From NCBI GenBank assembly GCA_905479495.1, contig CAJQMR010000010.1:310001-374000 (forward strand): a DNA stretch of 64,000 nt. The letters run 5' to 3'. Below, piece after piece: positions 1-8,415 of the stretch. The notes below the pieces were generated by a model. That model was not told where the DNA came from, searched no databases, and worked only from the letters and a program-made list of their open reading frames with translations. How positions within the stretch are numbered: position 1 is the stretch's first letter; each line of letters starts with the position of its first letter. The position numbers were made by a program, and so were the translations under genes. This DNA comes from an uncultured Anaerolineae bacterium (GTDB taxonomy: Bacteria; Chloroflexota; Anaerolineae; Promineifilales; Promineifilaceae).

Positions 1-74
1 ATAGATACGATTAACCCCGTTTTTGCCCAATCTCTCTTCAACCAACTGTAGTATTCAGAGAGCTTCATTTTCAT
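1..74 (-). CDS. N-terminal fragment of an unidentified protein downstream of the TetR gene
   Basis: An ATG at 74 (reading leftwards) follows a very strong ribosome-binding site, AGGAGGAAAG, located just after the TetR stop codon. The 24 visible codons begin MKMKLSEYYSWLKRDWAKTG and then turn hydrophobic (LIVS), which would suit a short cytoplasmic tail before a first membrane helix. The reading frame runs off the window edge, so the product cannot be named. Its position 17 bases after a TetR-family regulator on the same strand suggests a co-transcribed target, often a transporter in such pairs, but that is inference. Confidence 0.6.
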   Translation of the reverse strand, partial: MKMKLSEYYSWLKRDWAKTGLIVS

Positions 75-91
75 TCTCTTTCCTCCTAAAA

Positions 92-703
92 TCATGGGGC
101 TGCGCTAATGCCGCCTAAAAATATACGCACAAATTCTTTACTCATCTTTTCAGCAGATATTTCCGTAGGGAGCAACTCTTTGATGGGCTCCAGCCCGATG
201 GCATAGCCAAATAGCATACTGATAAAGGCCTGGGCTGAAGCCGATGAATTAATGTTTCGCAGTAATCCAGCTTCCAATTGCTTTTGAAGATAGTGATCCA
301 AAAACTGAATGGCCCCCCGCGGATTTTGCGCCAGGGCATCCCGCATTTCTGGAAAATGAATGGCTTCAAACATCAACATGCGGATGACATCTTGCTGCGC
401 TAAAAAGAAGGATAGAATTTGCTGGCAGATAAGCTGCAAGTCTGTTTCCAGATCATAGGTTAACTGCGCGGCAAGTTTATCCAGTCCAGGTCCGCCACCA
501 ATTTGCTGAATTGCAGCCAGGAATAGAGTTTGTTTATCGCCAAATTGGCGAAATAGGGTGACTTCCGCCACACTGGCTTTCACTGCGATAGCTTGCGTAG
601 TGGTTCTGGCATAACCGAGTGATTGGAACGATTCGGCCGCTGCTTCCAAGATACGCTGCCGTGCTTTCTTTTTGGAAGATGATGAATTAGGTAAATTTGT
701 CAT
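92..703 (-). CDS. TetR/AcrR family transcriptional regulator
   Basis: A 203-residue protein of typical TetR length. The N-terminal third carries the helix-turn-helix domain (about residues 10-58: ARQRILEAA, then SLGYARTTTQAIA, then VTLFRQFGDKQTLF), where the Y/F-x-x-F-x-x-K pattern is the usual end of the TetR recognition helix. The rest is an alpha-helical ligand and dimer domain with no recognisable ligand class. The ATG at 703 is preferred over an in-frame TTG at 715 because GGTGGT lies just upstream of it. A perfect 12-bp palindrome 19 bases upstream is the likely autoregulatory operator. The next gene on the same strand starts 17 bases after its stop and is cut by the window edge. Confidence 0.9.
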   Translation of the reverse strand: MTNLPNSSSSKKKARQRILEAAAESFQSLGYARTTTQAIAVKASVAEVTLFRQFGDKQTLFLAAIQQIGGGPGLDKLAAQLTYDLETDLQLICQQILSFFLAQQDVIRMLMFEAIHFPEMRDALAQNPRGAIQFLDHYLQKQLEAGLLRNINSSASAQAFISMLFGYAIGLEPIKELLPTEISAEKMSKEFVRIFLGGISAAP

Positions 704-721
704 GGTTACCACCAAATGTTA

Positions 722-733
722 GTAAGTACTTAC
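722..733. promoter_or_regulatory. Probable TetR operator, perfect palindrome GTAAGTACTTAC
   Basis: A perfect 12-bp inverted repeat without spacer sits 19 bases before the TetR start codon. Its place and symmetry are those of an autoregulatory TetR-family operator. The assignment is inferred from position; no second copy was noticed in the window. Confidence 0.6.
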
Positions 734-952
734 ATTCTAATTACTCTAGCGATTTTGTCAAGGCTCTATGCGAGAAGTTAGCCCACCATAATGAATTAGA
801 ACAGACAAAAAGCTATCTCATTCCAAACAGAACACCGCCACTGTCTTGCTTCCCTTCGTTCAGTATAATGTGTGGGCACCATAATAATATTCACGATTCA
901 GTGGCCATACTTTCTTGAGCAATGGTCAGGATAGCGCAACAAGAGGACTTCT

Positions 953-1945
953 ATGAACGACACAAAACGCATTTTAGTGACTGGGGCAACGGGCAAGGTC
1001 GGTCAGGTTTTTATCCAAAAACTCCTTTCTGAAAAAAAGTTCGACCAGTTCATTATTCGGGCACTGTGCCATAACCGGGTTTTAGAGACTGGCCCTCGGT
1101 TAGAAGTGGTGAAAGGTTCAATTGAGCACCAGGCGGTAGCTGAAGAAGCCTTGCAAGACGTCACGCACGTTTTGCACCTGGCTACTAGCAAAGAAACCCC
1201 CGACACAATTATGGATGTGGCCATCAAAGGGATGTTTTGGCTCCTGGAAGCCTGTCGGATCAGCCCCAGCTTTGAGCAATTTATCTTGATCGGTGGCGAT
1301 GCGGGCCTGGGGCATTTTGTTTATCCTCATCCCATTCCCGTCACCGAAACACAAAAACACAGTGCTTACCCTGGCTGTTATGCCCTTTCCAAAGTGTTGG
1401 AAGAAGTGATGCTGGAACAATATTATATTCAGTATGATTTGAATGGTTGTTGTTTACGTGCCCCCTGGATTATGGAAAAGGACGATTTTAAGTATCAACT
1501 TTCATTTGGGGAGGATGTGTTTGGGGGACCACGCTGGCTTGAACTGGTGGGGCCAGAAAAAGCAAAAGAATACGAAAAAAAGCAAGCCATCCCCCTGATG
1601 TTAGACCCCGAGGGGCAGCCAGTTAAGCGCAATTTTGTGCACGTGGAAGATCTGGTTAGCGCCATTTTACAGGCAATTGACCACCCCAAGGCGCGACAGG
1701 AAACTTTTAATATTTGCATGAATGAACCGGTGGATTATGGTGATTTAGCCAATTATTTGGCGCAGTCACGCGGTTTACCGATGGTAGAAGTATCGACGCC
1801 TTATTATTCAACCTGGCTGGACAACAGCAAAGCCAAATTCCTGCTGGGCTGGCGACCCACCTATGATTTGCAAAAAATGACCGATGCCGCCTGGGAGTTC
1901 CAACGCCCTGACGATGATCCTCGCATTATTTGGTACCCTGGTTGA
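953..1945 (+). CDS. NAD(P)-dependent epimerase/dehydratase, extended short-chain dehydrogenase family
   Basis: A 330-residue protein with a Rossmann nucleotide-binding motif at the N terminus (ILVTGATGKVGQ, residues 7-18, matching TGxxGxxG) and the catalytic Tyr-x3-Lys as YALSK at about 143-147. Length and layout fit extended SDR enzymes that act on nucleotide sugars or related substrates; the C-terminal half, which fixes substrate choice, gives no clear assignment. The start is supported by AAGAGGAC before the ATG. It is divergent from the TetR gene and could be regulated by it, but 249 bases separate the two starts. Confidence 0.88.
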   Translation: MNDTKRILVTGATGKVGQVFIQKLLSEKKFDQFIIRALCHNRVLETGPRLEVVKGSIEHQAVAEEALQDVTHVLHLATSKETPDTIMDVAIKGMFWLLEACRISPSFEQFILIGGDAGLGHFVYPHPIPVTETQKHSAYPGCYALSKVLEEVMLEQYYIQYDLNGCCLRAPWIMEKDDFKYQLSFGEDVFGGPRWLELVGPEKAKEYEKKQAIPLMLDPEGQPVKRNFVHVEDLVSAILQAIDHPKARQETFNICMNEPVDYGDLANYLAQSRGLPMVEVSTPYYSTWLDNSKAKFLLGWRPTYDLQKMTDAAWEFQRPDDDPRIIWYPG

Positions 1946-2006
1946 GAATTAGATTTGATGCTGGCAAACGGCCGTGTCATGCTTGCCCGCAAGGTAAATA
2001 AAATAC

Positions 2007-2525
2007 ATGGATAAAAATACCCTGGCTCGTCGCTATACCTCCCTCTGGACCGGCGAAATAACTTCCGCCACCCTGTTTGCCGCCCTGTTGCTCTGGTCCG
2101 CCTTGCGCGATAACCACTGGCAGCACTGGCTTGTGCGCGGCTACAGCGTGTCCGTTGTCATTTTCATTTTGATCCAGGGCACAGTTTGGTGGCGCTGGAA
2201 GCTGCACGTGCTCAAGCAAAATCAACGCACCATACCTGAATCTGTTCTCCGTCGCTATCGCATGTGGCGCACCATAAACTGGGGGCTGATTGCCTGTTTC
2301 CCCCTTGTCGTTTTTGCGGCAATGAGCCTGGCCGACCAGCCAGCAAGTTCGTTGGATAGATGGCTCGGCCTCCTGTTTTGGCTTGGCGCCATCCTGGAAC
2401 AGATCAACTATTATTACGTGCAGCTCATGTACAATTCCCGTTACGATTGGCAGTATGTCAAAACCCAGCGCCGTTTACGCACCGGAACAGTGGCCAAAGC
2501 GCTGCAAAACAGCAAGCTTGAATAG
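2007..2525 (+). CDS. Predicted four-helix membrane protein of unknown function
   Basis: A 172-residue protein with about four hydrophobic segments (near residues 17-32, 45-62, 91-108 and 120-135) separated by short loops rich in Arg and Trp. I do not recognise a family. The C terminus is basic and probably cytoplasmic. It starts 61 bases after the SDR gene on the same strand, with a weak AAGG about ten bases before the ATG, so it may be expressed together with its neighbour. The amphipathic, Trp-rich composition supports a real membrane protein rather than a random frame. Confidence 0.72.
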   Translation: MDKNTLARRYTSLWTGEITSATLFAALLLWSALRDNHWQHWLVRGYSVSVVIFILIQGTVWWRWKLHVLKQNQRTIPESVLRRYRMWRTINWGLIACFPLVVFAAMSLADQPASSLDRWLGLLFWLGAILEQINYYYVQLMYNSRYDWQYVKTQRRLRTGTVAKALQNSKLE

Positions 2526-2589
2526 CCGGCTCACCAGTTTGCACCCACCAAACAGACACTATTTTGAAAATTTCACCACGAGGATGTAA

Positions 2590-3156
2590 ATGAATTGGGA
2601 TAATGTAGAAACAAAAAGATTGTTGCTTAAAGGTTGGGATACCTCAGATATCCCCTTTCTATTCAAGCATTTTAGCGACGAGTTTGTCTGTAAATATTTG
2701 TACGATGCGGAGCCGTTCACGGCAGTTGAAGAAGCCGAGCAGATGGTAGAATTTTTCAGCAATGAAAACAACAAGGGCAGCAACCGTTGGGTCATCATCG
2801 ATAAAAGTAATAATCAAAGAATCGGTACCTGTGGCTACATGTTCTGGGACACCGACAACCACAGCATTGAAATTGGTTACGATTTGCAGCAATCATACTC
2901 ACAAAAAGGCATCATGACTGAAGCCCTAACGGCCGTTATTGACCTCGCCTTTTATGAGAAAGGCATCAATCGTATCCAGGCCATCACCTCTGTTGGCAAT
3001 GTAGCGTCCTGCAAATTGCTAGAAAAATTAGGTTTCCAAAAAGAAGGCATCGTTCGGGACAAGCATTACTTTCGAGGAAACTATTATGACCATTACTGCT
3101 ATTCCTTGTTAAAAAGAGAATGGAAACAGCAAGACGCGCCGCAGGCAGTTTCTTGA
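2590..3156 (+). CDS. GNAT N-acetyltransferase, RimJ/RimL type
   Basis: An 188-residue protein typical of ribosomal-protein-Ser/Ala N-acetyltransferase relatives. It opens with ETKRLLLKGW, the family's usual beta-1 segment, has IGTCGYMFWD and an IEIGYDL segment in the core, and ends with the acetyl-CoA-binding stretch and NVASCKLLEKLGFQKEGIVRD, the hallmark N-x-x-S-x-x-(L/M)-(L/M)-E-K-x-G-F of this subgroup. The substrate is unknown; many such proteins acetylate amino groups of small molecules or N termini. GAGG ten bases upstream supports the ATG. It stands alone between the membrane protein and the kinase gene. Confidence 0.9.
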   Translation: MNWDNVETKRLLLKGWDTSDIPFLFKHFSDEFVCKYLYDAEPFTAVEEAEQMVEFFSNENNKGSNRWVIIDKSNNQRIGTCGYMFWDTDNHSIEIGYDLQQSYSQKGIMTEALTAVIDLAFYEKGINRIQAITSVGNVASCKLLEKLGFQKEGIVRDKHYFRGNYYDHYCYSLLKREWKQQDAPQAVS

Positions 3157-3292
3157 TAACCGGAAGAACGCTCGCGCGAGGTGAATGGCGCGATCTACTA
3201 TCTGGCGTGGCGACACGGCCGTTACGCAACGTTACAAACTTCCCCACTCACCTCTCCATCCTTTCCCCTTACAAATGGTTTACAACTGCTTC

Positions 3293-3321
3293 TTGTACCC
3301 TTAACAACCATTCCCTATAAT
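3293..3321 (+). promoter_or_regulatory. Leaderless promoter of the Ser/Thr kinase gene
   Basis: TTGTAC (3293-3298), a 17-base spacer and a perfect TATAAT (3316-3321) are followed by exactly six bases and then the ATG at 3328. Transcription starting about seven bases after the -10 box would begin at the start codon itself, and no ribosome-binding site is present. Confidence 0.7.
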
Positions 3322-3327
3322 CTTCTT

Positions 3328-5136
3328 ATGAGCTTTGCGATTGGTTCCACTGTCGGCAGCTACCAAATTGAAGAAAAACTGGGCCAGGGCGGCATGGCCA
3401 CGGTTTATAAAGGACATCATGTACGGCTGGACCGGCATGTGGCCATCAAGGTACTGCATGCCGTCTTTAAGGATGACGACAGCTTCCTGCGCCGCTTTAC
3501 CCGCGAGGCGCAAGTGGTTGCCCGACTGGAACACCCCAACATCGTGCCCGTGTATGATTTTGCTGAACATGAAGGATATCCCTATCTGGTAATGCGCTTT
3601 GTGCAGGGAGAAACGCTCAAAGCGCGACTGAGCCAGGGGATCCTCTCTACCAAAGAAATCATTCGGGTGGCCAGCAACATTGCCAGCGGGCTGGATTATG
3701 CCCACCAGCAGGGCGTGCTGCACCGGGACATCAAGCCATCGAACATTTTGCTCACCCAGGGCGGCGGCGTGTACATTGCCGATTTTGGCCTGGCACGCAT
3801 CACCCAGTCAGGCGAATCGACCATGTCGCAGGACATGATCATGGGAACGCCGCAATATATTTCGCCGGAGCAGGCCAAAGGCAACACCGAGTTGGACGGC
3901 CGTACCGACGTTTACTCTTTTGGCATCATGGTGTATGAGATGGTCACCGGGCAGGTACCGTTTGCCTCAGACACTGGCTATTCGGTCATCCATTCCCAAA
4001 TTTTTGACCCGCCGCCGCTGCCCAGCAGCCTGAACGACAAGATTAGCCCGGCGCTGGAAACGATGCTGCTCAAAGTGCTCAGCAAGGAGCCAACCGAACG
4101 GTATGCCACCGCTGGTGAATTTGTGGCGGCCTTCAAAGCGGCGTTAGAAGATGCCCCCAGCAATATTGGCCCTGCGGGTGCGGCCGTTTTGCCCGACAGC
4201 ACCGAGAAGAAAACCCAGGCAGCCGCAACGGCCGTTTTATCGCCAGCCCCGCAGCCCACACCACCCTTACCCAATCTGGACGACGCGCCCAGCAGTATCA
4301 GTCATACCGCCCCACCTGCGCCGCCCAAACAGTCACGGCCGTTTCTACTCATCGGCGTGGGCGTCATTCTGGGGATGATCATTCTGGCGGGTCTCGTCTT
4401 TATGGTGCTGCGCAACCGGGATGTGCCCCGAAACAGCCCGCAAGCTGACAACATACCCAGCGACAATCCCCAGGCAGAAGACGTACCAGCAAACCCAGAA
4501 GCGTTTGAGCTGCCCCTCGTTGTGCGTCCGTTAGAAGTGGTTGAGCCACTTTACCAAGAAAATCCAGAAAGCAGCGCGTTGGCCGCAGAACTGGCAGCCG
4601 CCTACCTGCGCGACGGCCGTAACGAAGATGCCCGCGCCGTGATTCAAGGCTTGGTGCAGCGCACGCGCCTGCCGCTGGGCATTCACGCTTTAGCCAATCG
4701 GCTGCTGGAACAGGGCCAGTATGAACTGGCCATCGTCGTGCTGGAGGAAGGGCTTGCCCGCTTCCGGCAGGACATCGAGATTCAGCAAGATTTAATGATG
4801 GCTTATTTGCTTAGCAACACATCTGCCCGACGTGTGGACGAATATCTGGGGCTTTTGCGGGAGGATGACCACCATCCCACCACCATTGCCATTGGGGAAG
4901 CGTACATGCTGTTCGACAACGGCCGTACGGAAGAAGCCTTGCCCCGGCTAGACACCCCAGAAGCGATGGACGACGGCCGTTTCGCGGGTCATCTCCTGTT
5001 TGTAAGAGGCAAACTGCTGCGAGAACTCGACCAATCTGACGAAGCCCTGGCTACCTTTGAAGAAGCGTTGCAGCATGAACCGCCCCCTTGGCTGGCTACC
5101 CGAATTGAGGAAAACATCGTAGAATTACGGTCGTAA
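3328..5136 (+). CDS. PknB-type serine/threonine protein kinase with transmembrane helix and TPR-like C terminus
   Basis: A 602-residue membrane kinase. The catalytic domain (about residues 10-275) shows all key motifs: glycine loop GQGGMATVYKG, lysine in VAIKVL, catalytic loop HRDIKPSNILL, DFGLA and GTPQYISPEQ. A Pro/Ala-rich linker follows, then one transmembrane helix (about 337-361) and an extracytoplasmic region of about 200 residues with TPR-like helical pairs (for example NPESSALAAELAAAYL). The family phosphorylates envelope and regulatory proteins in response to outside signals. A start 49 codons upstream is possible but lacks support, whereas the chosen ATG sits six bases after a perfect -10 box. 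Several ACGGCCGT octamers fall in the linker and TPR part. Confidence 0.92.
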   Translation: MSFAIGSTVGSYQIEEKLGQGGMATVYKGHHVRLDRHVAIKVLHAVFKDDDSFLRRFTREAQVVARLEHPNIVPVYDFAEHEGYPYLVMRFVQGETLKARLSQGILSTKEIIRVASNIASGLDYAHQQGVLHRDIKPSNILLTQGGGVYIADFGLARITQSGESTMSQDMIMGTPQYISPEQAKGNTELDGRTDVYSFGIMVYEMVTGQVPFASDTGYSVIHSQIFDPPPLPSSLNDKISPALETMLLKVLSKEPTERYATAGEFVAAFKAALEDAPSNIGPAGAAVLPDSTEKKTQAAATAVLSPAPQPTPPLPNLDDAPSSISHTAPPAPPKQSRPFLLIGVGVILGMIILAGLVFMVLRNRDVPRNSPQADNIPSDNPQAEDVPANPEAFELPLVVRPLEVVEPLYQENPESSALAAELAAAYLRDGRNEDARAVIQGLVQRTRLPLGIHALANRLLEQGQYELAIVVLEEGLARFRQDIEIQQDLMMAYLLSNTSARRVDEYLGLLREDDHHPTTIAIGEAYMLFDNGRTEEALPRLDTPEAMDDGRFAGHLLFVRGKLLRELDQSDEALATFEEALQHEPPPWLATRIEENIVELRS

Positions 5137-5156
5137 TTTTTACCATATAACTACGG

Positions 5157-5248
5157 AACACAGAGTTACGCAGAGAAGCCTCAGCGCGGCACAGAGGAAC
5201 AACTGATTTCTCTCATTTTTCTGCGCTCACTCTGCGAATCTCTGTGTT
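5157..5248. repeat. Imperfect inverted repeat with ACACAGAG-type arms
   Basis: AACACAGAGTTACGCAGAG (5157-5175) pairs with CTCTGCGAATCTCTGTGTT (5230-5248) with two mismatches over 19 bases. It lies between the kinase and tpiA. Similar CACAGAG-rich repeats are common between genes in many environmental bacterial genomes; a related half-copy lies near 20847. It could act as a terminator for the kinase gene, but there is no T-tract. Confidence 0.65.
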
Positions 5249-5275
5249 GCGCTTTTAACTGCTAAAAGGAGCATC

Positions 5276-6028
5276 ATGCGTACCCCAATTATTGCTGGAA
5301 ACTGGAAAATGAATAAAACGGCCGCTGAAGCCGTAGAATTTGTTCGTGAAATTCGTAACGGTCTGGGCCAAATCAAAGGCGTCGATAAAGTTGTCTGCCC
5401 ACCCTTTGTAGCCCTGCCCGGCGTGTTCGACGCCCTGCAAGCCACCGACATCGGCATCGGTGCCCAAAACATGCACTTTGCTGAAAACGGTGCTTACACG
5501 GGCGAATGCGCCCCCAACATGCTCACCCCATTCTGCCAATACGTCATTCTGGGTCACTCCGAGCGACGTGCCTACTTTGGCGAAACCGATGATGGCGTCA
5601 ACAAAAAAGCCAAAGCCGCCCTGGCCCATGGCCTCATCCCCATCATTTGCGTCGGCGAAACGCTGGAGCAAAATGAAGCGGGTGAAACCCAAGCCTTTGT
5701 CAGCGGACAGGTTCGGGCTGCCCTGGAAGGGCTAACGGCTGACCAAGTCGCTGGCCTCATCATCGCCTATGAGCCGATTTGGGCCATTGGCACCGGCAAA
5801 TCCGCCAGCGCCGCCCAGGCGGGTAGCATTATTGGCTTAAGCGTGCGCGGCCCCATCGCCGAGATGTTTGGCGAAGAAACAGCCCAAAAAGTCCGTATTC
5901 AGTACGGTGGCAGCGTCAAAGAGAACAATATCGCTGAGTATATGGCCCAGCCAGACATCGACGGTGCCTTGGTGGGTGGTGCCAGCCTAAAAACCGGCTT
6001 TGTTGAGCTGGTGAAAAACGCGGTTTAA
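5276..6028 (+). CDS. tpiA: Triosephosphate isomerase
   Basis: A 250-residue cytoplasmic glycolytic enzyme that interconverts dihydroxyacetone phosphate and glyceraldehyde 3-phosphate. Full length for the family. Catalytic residues are visible: Lys in NWKMN (about residue 11), His in GHSERR (about 93), Glu in [11 protein letters not shown] (about 166), and the phosphate-binding YGGSVKENN and GALVGGASL segments near the C terminus. AAGGAG seven bases before the ATG supports the start. The Imm-5-like gene begins three bases after the stop, so the two are probably co-transcribed. Confidence 0.98.
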   Translation: MRTPIIAGNWKMNKTAAEAVEFVREIRNGLGQIKGVDKVVCPPFVALPGVFDALQATDIGIGAQNMHFAENGAYTGECAPNMLTPFCQYVILGHSERRAYFGETDDGVNKKAKAALAHGLIPIICVGETLEQNEAGETQAFVSGQVRAALEGLTADQVAGLIIAYEPIWAIGTGKSASAAQAGSIIGLSVRGPIAEMFGEETAQKVRIQYGGSVKENNIAEYMAQPDIDGALVGGASLKTGFVELVKNAV

Positions 6029-6031
6029 TTA

Positions 6032-6502
6032 ATGGCAAAACAAAAAATGGCAGTGACCAGCAAGGATGAAGCCATTGCGGAGCTTGCGCATACCTGTGCG
6101 CACAAAGCGTTGGCCATTTGGGCCGCTGACTGCGCCGAGCGTGCCCTGCCATTTTTCGAAAACAGCTATCCACATGATGATCGTCCCCGGCAAGCAATTG
6201 CTGCCCTGCGAACCTGGGTAGCTAACGGCGTTTTTAAGATGGCCGATGTACGCCAGGCTTCTTTAGCCGCTCATGCCGCTGCGCGTGATGTAGCCGAAGA
6301 TGATGCGGCGCGTTCAGCGGCTCGGGCCGCTGGCCAGGCGATGGCCACGGCCCATGTTCCCAGCCACGCCATCGCCGCAGCCATCTATGCCGCAACCGCT
6401 GTACGCGATGCAGCGACAACAAATGCTGCCGCCGCCACAGAGCAGGAACGCGAGTGGCAATATCGACATTTACTTGCCTTGAGCAAAAAGGTGTTCGTCT
6501 GA
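6032..6502 (+). CDS. Putative immunity protein, Imm-5-like
   Basis: A 156-residue, alanine-rich, all-helical protein. The segment HKALAIWAADCAERALPFFE, followed by RPRQAIAALRTWV and the SLAAHAAARD and ARAAGQAMATAHV repeats, matches the family annotated as putative immunity protein (Imm-5-like), found widely in bacteria and archaea and usually not beside a toxin. Its true role is not established. The gene starts three bases after tpiA and ends nine bases before the membrane protease gene, so it is in a tight same-strand run. No toxin is visible nearby, which argues against a simple immunity function here. Confidence 0.8.
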   Translation: MAKQKMAVTSKDEAIAELAHTCAHKALAIWAADCAERALPFFENSYPHDDRPRQAIAALRTWVANGVFKMADVRQASLAAHAAARDVAEDDAARSAARAAGQAMATAHVPSHAIAAAIYAATAVRDAATTNAAAATEQEREWQYRHLLALSKKVFV

Positions 6503-6511
6503 GAGTGTGTT

Positions 6512-7324
6512 ATGAGTAATGCCCTAATGCCCTTCTTCTGGGTTGCATTTGCAATGATCATTCTGCTGGTGATGCAGCGCTGGATTCACACCCATCTGCA
6601 TGGCCTGTCACTGCTGCTTATGGGTCAACCAGAGCGGGCGGTGATTTTGTATGCCATTGTGCTGCTGCCTGGCGTCTTTTTGCACGAGCTTAGCCATTGG
6701 TTAGCCGCCACATTTTTAGGCGTACGCACTGGCTCGTTTTCTGTCATCCCCAAAATGCAGCCGGATGGCACCGTGCAGCTGGGCTATGTAGAGTATTTCA
6801 AAGGGCGTACTCTAGGGCCGATTCGGGAGAGCATTATTGGTGGCGCGCCGTTGATAACGGGAACGGCCGTTATCCTGCTCATTGGCTTTCGTGTGTTTAG
6901 CGTCACAGAGCTGGCCGCGGCTATTCAGGTCGGCCAAATTGAAGCGCTTTCTGTCGCGCTGGGACAAGTGTTCCAAACCCCGGACTTTCTGCTTTGGCTT
7001 TATCTGCTTTTTGCCATCGCCAACGGCATGATGCCCAGTCGTTCTGATCGCCGCGCCTGGCCTGCTTTTCTATGGGTTATGGTCATCGCTGGGCTGGTGC
7101 TGTCGCTTTTAGGCTGGACGGGAATGCTCATCGACAGCCTGGCCGGACCGGCCGCAACCGTTTTTGGCTATCTAGGTTTGGCCTTGTCGATGGCGATTGG
7201 CGTCAACATCTTCTTTATGGCAATCATTGGTGCATTTGAAGGCATTGTCGGGCGAATTCGCGGCGTTTCCGTGGTTTACAGCTCCGTTGAGGCACCAAAA
7301 GGCACCAAAAACGTTTCGATTTAA
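6512..7324 (+). CDS. M50-like membrane metallopeptidase with HELSH motif
   Basis: A 270-residue polytopic membrane protein with about six hydrophobic segments. HELSH (about residues 57-61) inside a membrane helix is the zinc-binding HExxH motif of site-2 protease-like M50 enzymes. The canonical second motif (LDG) is absent; a conserved-looking ANGMMPSRSDRRAW stretch near residue 170 may give the third ligand, as in divergent M50 relatives. It would cleave membrane proteins within or near the bilayer, but no substrate can be named. The C terminus overlaps no gene; the glycosyltransferase follows 47 bases later. Confidence 0.75.
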   Translation: MSNALMPFFWVAFAMIILLVMQRWIHTHLHGLSLLLMGQPERAVILYAIVLLPGVFLHELSHWLAATFLGVRTGSFSVIPKMQPDGTVQLGYVEYFKGRTLGPIRESIIGGAPLITGTAVILLIGFRVFSVTELAAAIQVGQIEALSVALGQVFQTPDFLLWLYLLFAIANGMMPSRSDRRAWPAFLWVMVIAGLVLSLLGWTGMLIDSLAGPAATVFGYLGLALSMAIGVNIFFMAIIGAFEGIVGRIRGVSVVYSSVEAPKGTKNVSI

Positions 7325-7371
7325 GAGGCTAGCGAGTAGCGATTGCTGCTTCTCCAATCTCTACGTTCTTC

Positions 7372-8256
7372 ATGATTTCCATCCTCATTACCGCTTACCG
7401 CGAACCGACGACCATTGGCCAGGCCATTGAAGCTTTTTTGCCCCAAATGCCGCCCGGCAGCGAGCTGCTGGTTGTTTGTCCCGATGCAGAAACAACGGCC
7501 GTAATCCAGCAATATGCTCAAAAATTCCCCCAAATCCATCACATTCCAGAACCAGAACGACGCGGCAAACCGGCGGCGCTAAACCTGGGGCTGCAAGCTG
7601 CCCAGGGCAACATTGTGGTGTTCAGCGATGGGGATGTGGTGATTGGTGAAGATGCGTTAGCCGCTTTGCTGGCCCCGTTTTCAGATGAGAAGGTGGGGGC
7701 GGTAACGGGACGGCCGTTTTCCAGCAGTCCCCAGTCTACCATGTTGGGTTATTGGTCGCATCTTCTCGTGGAAGGGGCGCACCAAACTCGGCAAAAACGA
7801 GATGCCGCTGGCGATTTTCTTCTTTGTTCCGGCTACCTGTTTGCTGCCCGTCGTGCCCTCATCCCCCCCATCCCAGAAGATGCCCTGGCGGAAGATGCTG
7901 TCATCTCCCATCGCCTGGCTGAAAAGGGATTCAAGATTCGTTACGCGCCGGAAGCGGCCGTTTCTGTGAAGTACCCTAACACTTACTCTGACTGGCTGCG
8001 GCAAAAGGTGCGCTCCGCTGGTGGCTACGCGCAAAGCTACGTGCGCAGCTCGCCCTACTCGATGCGTTCGCCCCGGCTGGAAGCCCAACAAGGTACGCTG
8101 CTGGCCTTAAAATTTGCCCGCACGCCCCGCGAATTTATCTGGACGCTTGGATTGTTTCTCGCCCGGCTGCATTTGTGGCTGTTGGTTTTTTGGCGGGTGC
8201 GGGTGTTGAAACGGCCGTTAACCACCCTCTGGCAGCGCGTCGAAAGCACTAAATAA
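7372..8256 (+). CDS. Family 2 glycosyltransferase
   Basis: A 294-residue GT-A fold enzyme. It shows the family start ISILITAYREP, the nucleotide-sugar metal site DGD (about residues 85-87, in VFSDGDVV), the catalytic-base motif ED in LAEDAVISH, and a QxxRW-like RQKVRSAGG, the pattern of processive or dolichyl-like GT2 enzymes. The C-terminal region has one or two hydrophobic segments suggesting membrane association. It may build an exopolysaccharide or glycolipid. There is no clear ribosome-binding site and the upstream sequence is pyrimidine-rich, so the exact start is less sure than the gene. Confidence 0.9.
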   Translation: MISILITAYREPTTIGQAIEAFLPQMPPGSELLVVCPDAETTAVIQQYAQKFPQIHHIPEPERRGKPAALNLGLQAAQGNIVVFSDGDVVIGEDALAALLAPFSDEKVGAVTGRPFSSSPQSTMLGYWSHLLVEGAHQTRQKRDAAGDFLLCSGYLFAARRALIPPIPEDALAEDAVISHRLAEKGFKIRYAPEAAVSVKYPNTYSDWLRQKVRSAGGYAQSYVRSSPYSMRSPRLEAQQGTLLALKFARTPREFIWTLGLFLARLHLWLLVFWRVRVLKRPLTTLWQRVESTK

Positions 8257-8415
8257 TGCCCTGGCAGCCAGCCACGCAGCACGACGATTTACAAAGAGAC
8301 AGGGAACAAACGGTGAACGGCCGTTTTTCTGTATAATAATTGAAACGATTTTGCCCAGCACGATCTGGTTACATAGAAAATGCAGGCATTTCACTTGTTC
8401 ACCAGAGGAGTCACC

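Noticed and set aside
697..918. A short rightward frame across the TetR operator
   Set aside because: It starts inside the TetR gene, covers the promoter region, and has no recognisable domain or ribosome-binding site.
3181..3327. A 49-residue N-terminal extension of the kinase
   Set aside because: It crosses the -35 and -10 boxes, has no family similarity and would place the glycine loop unusually far in.
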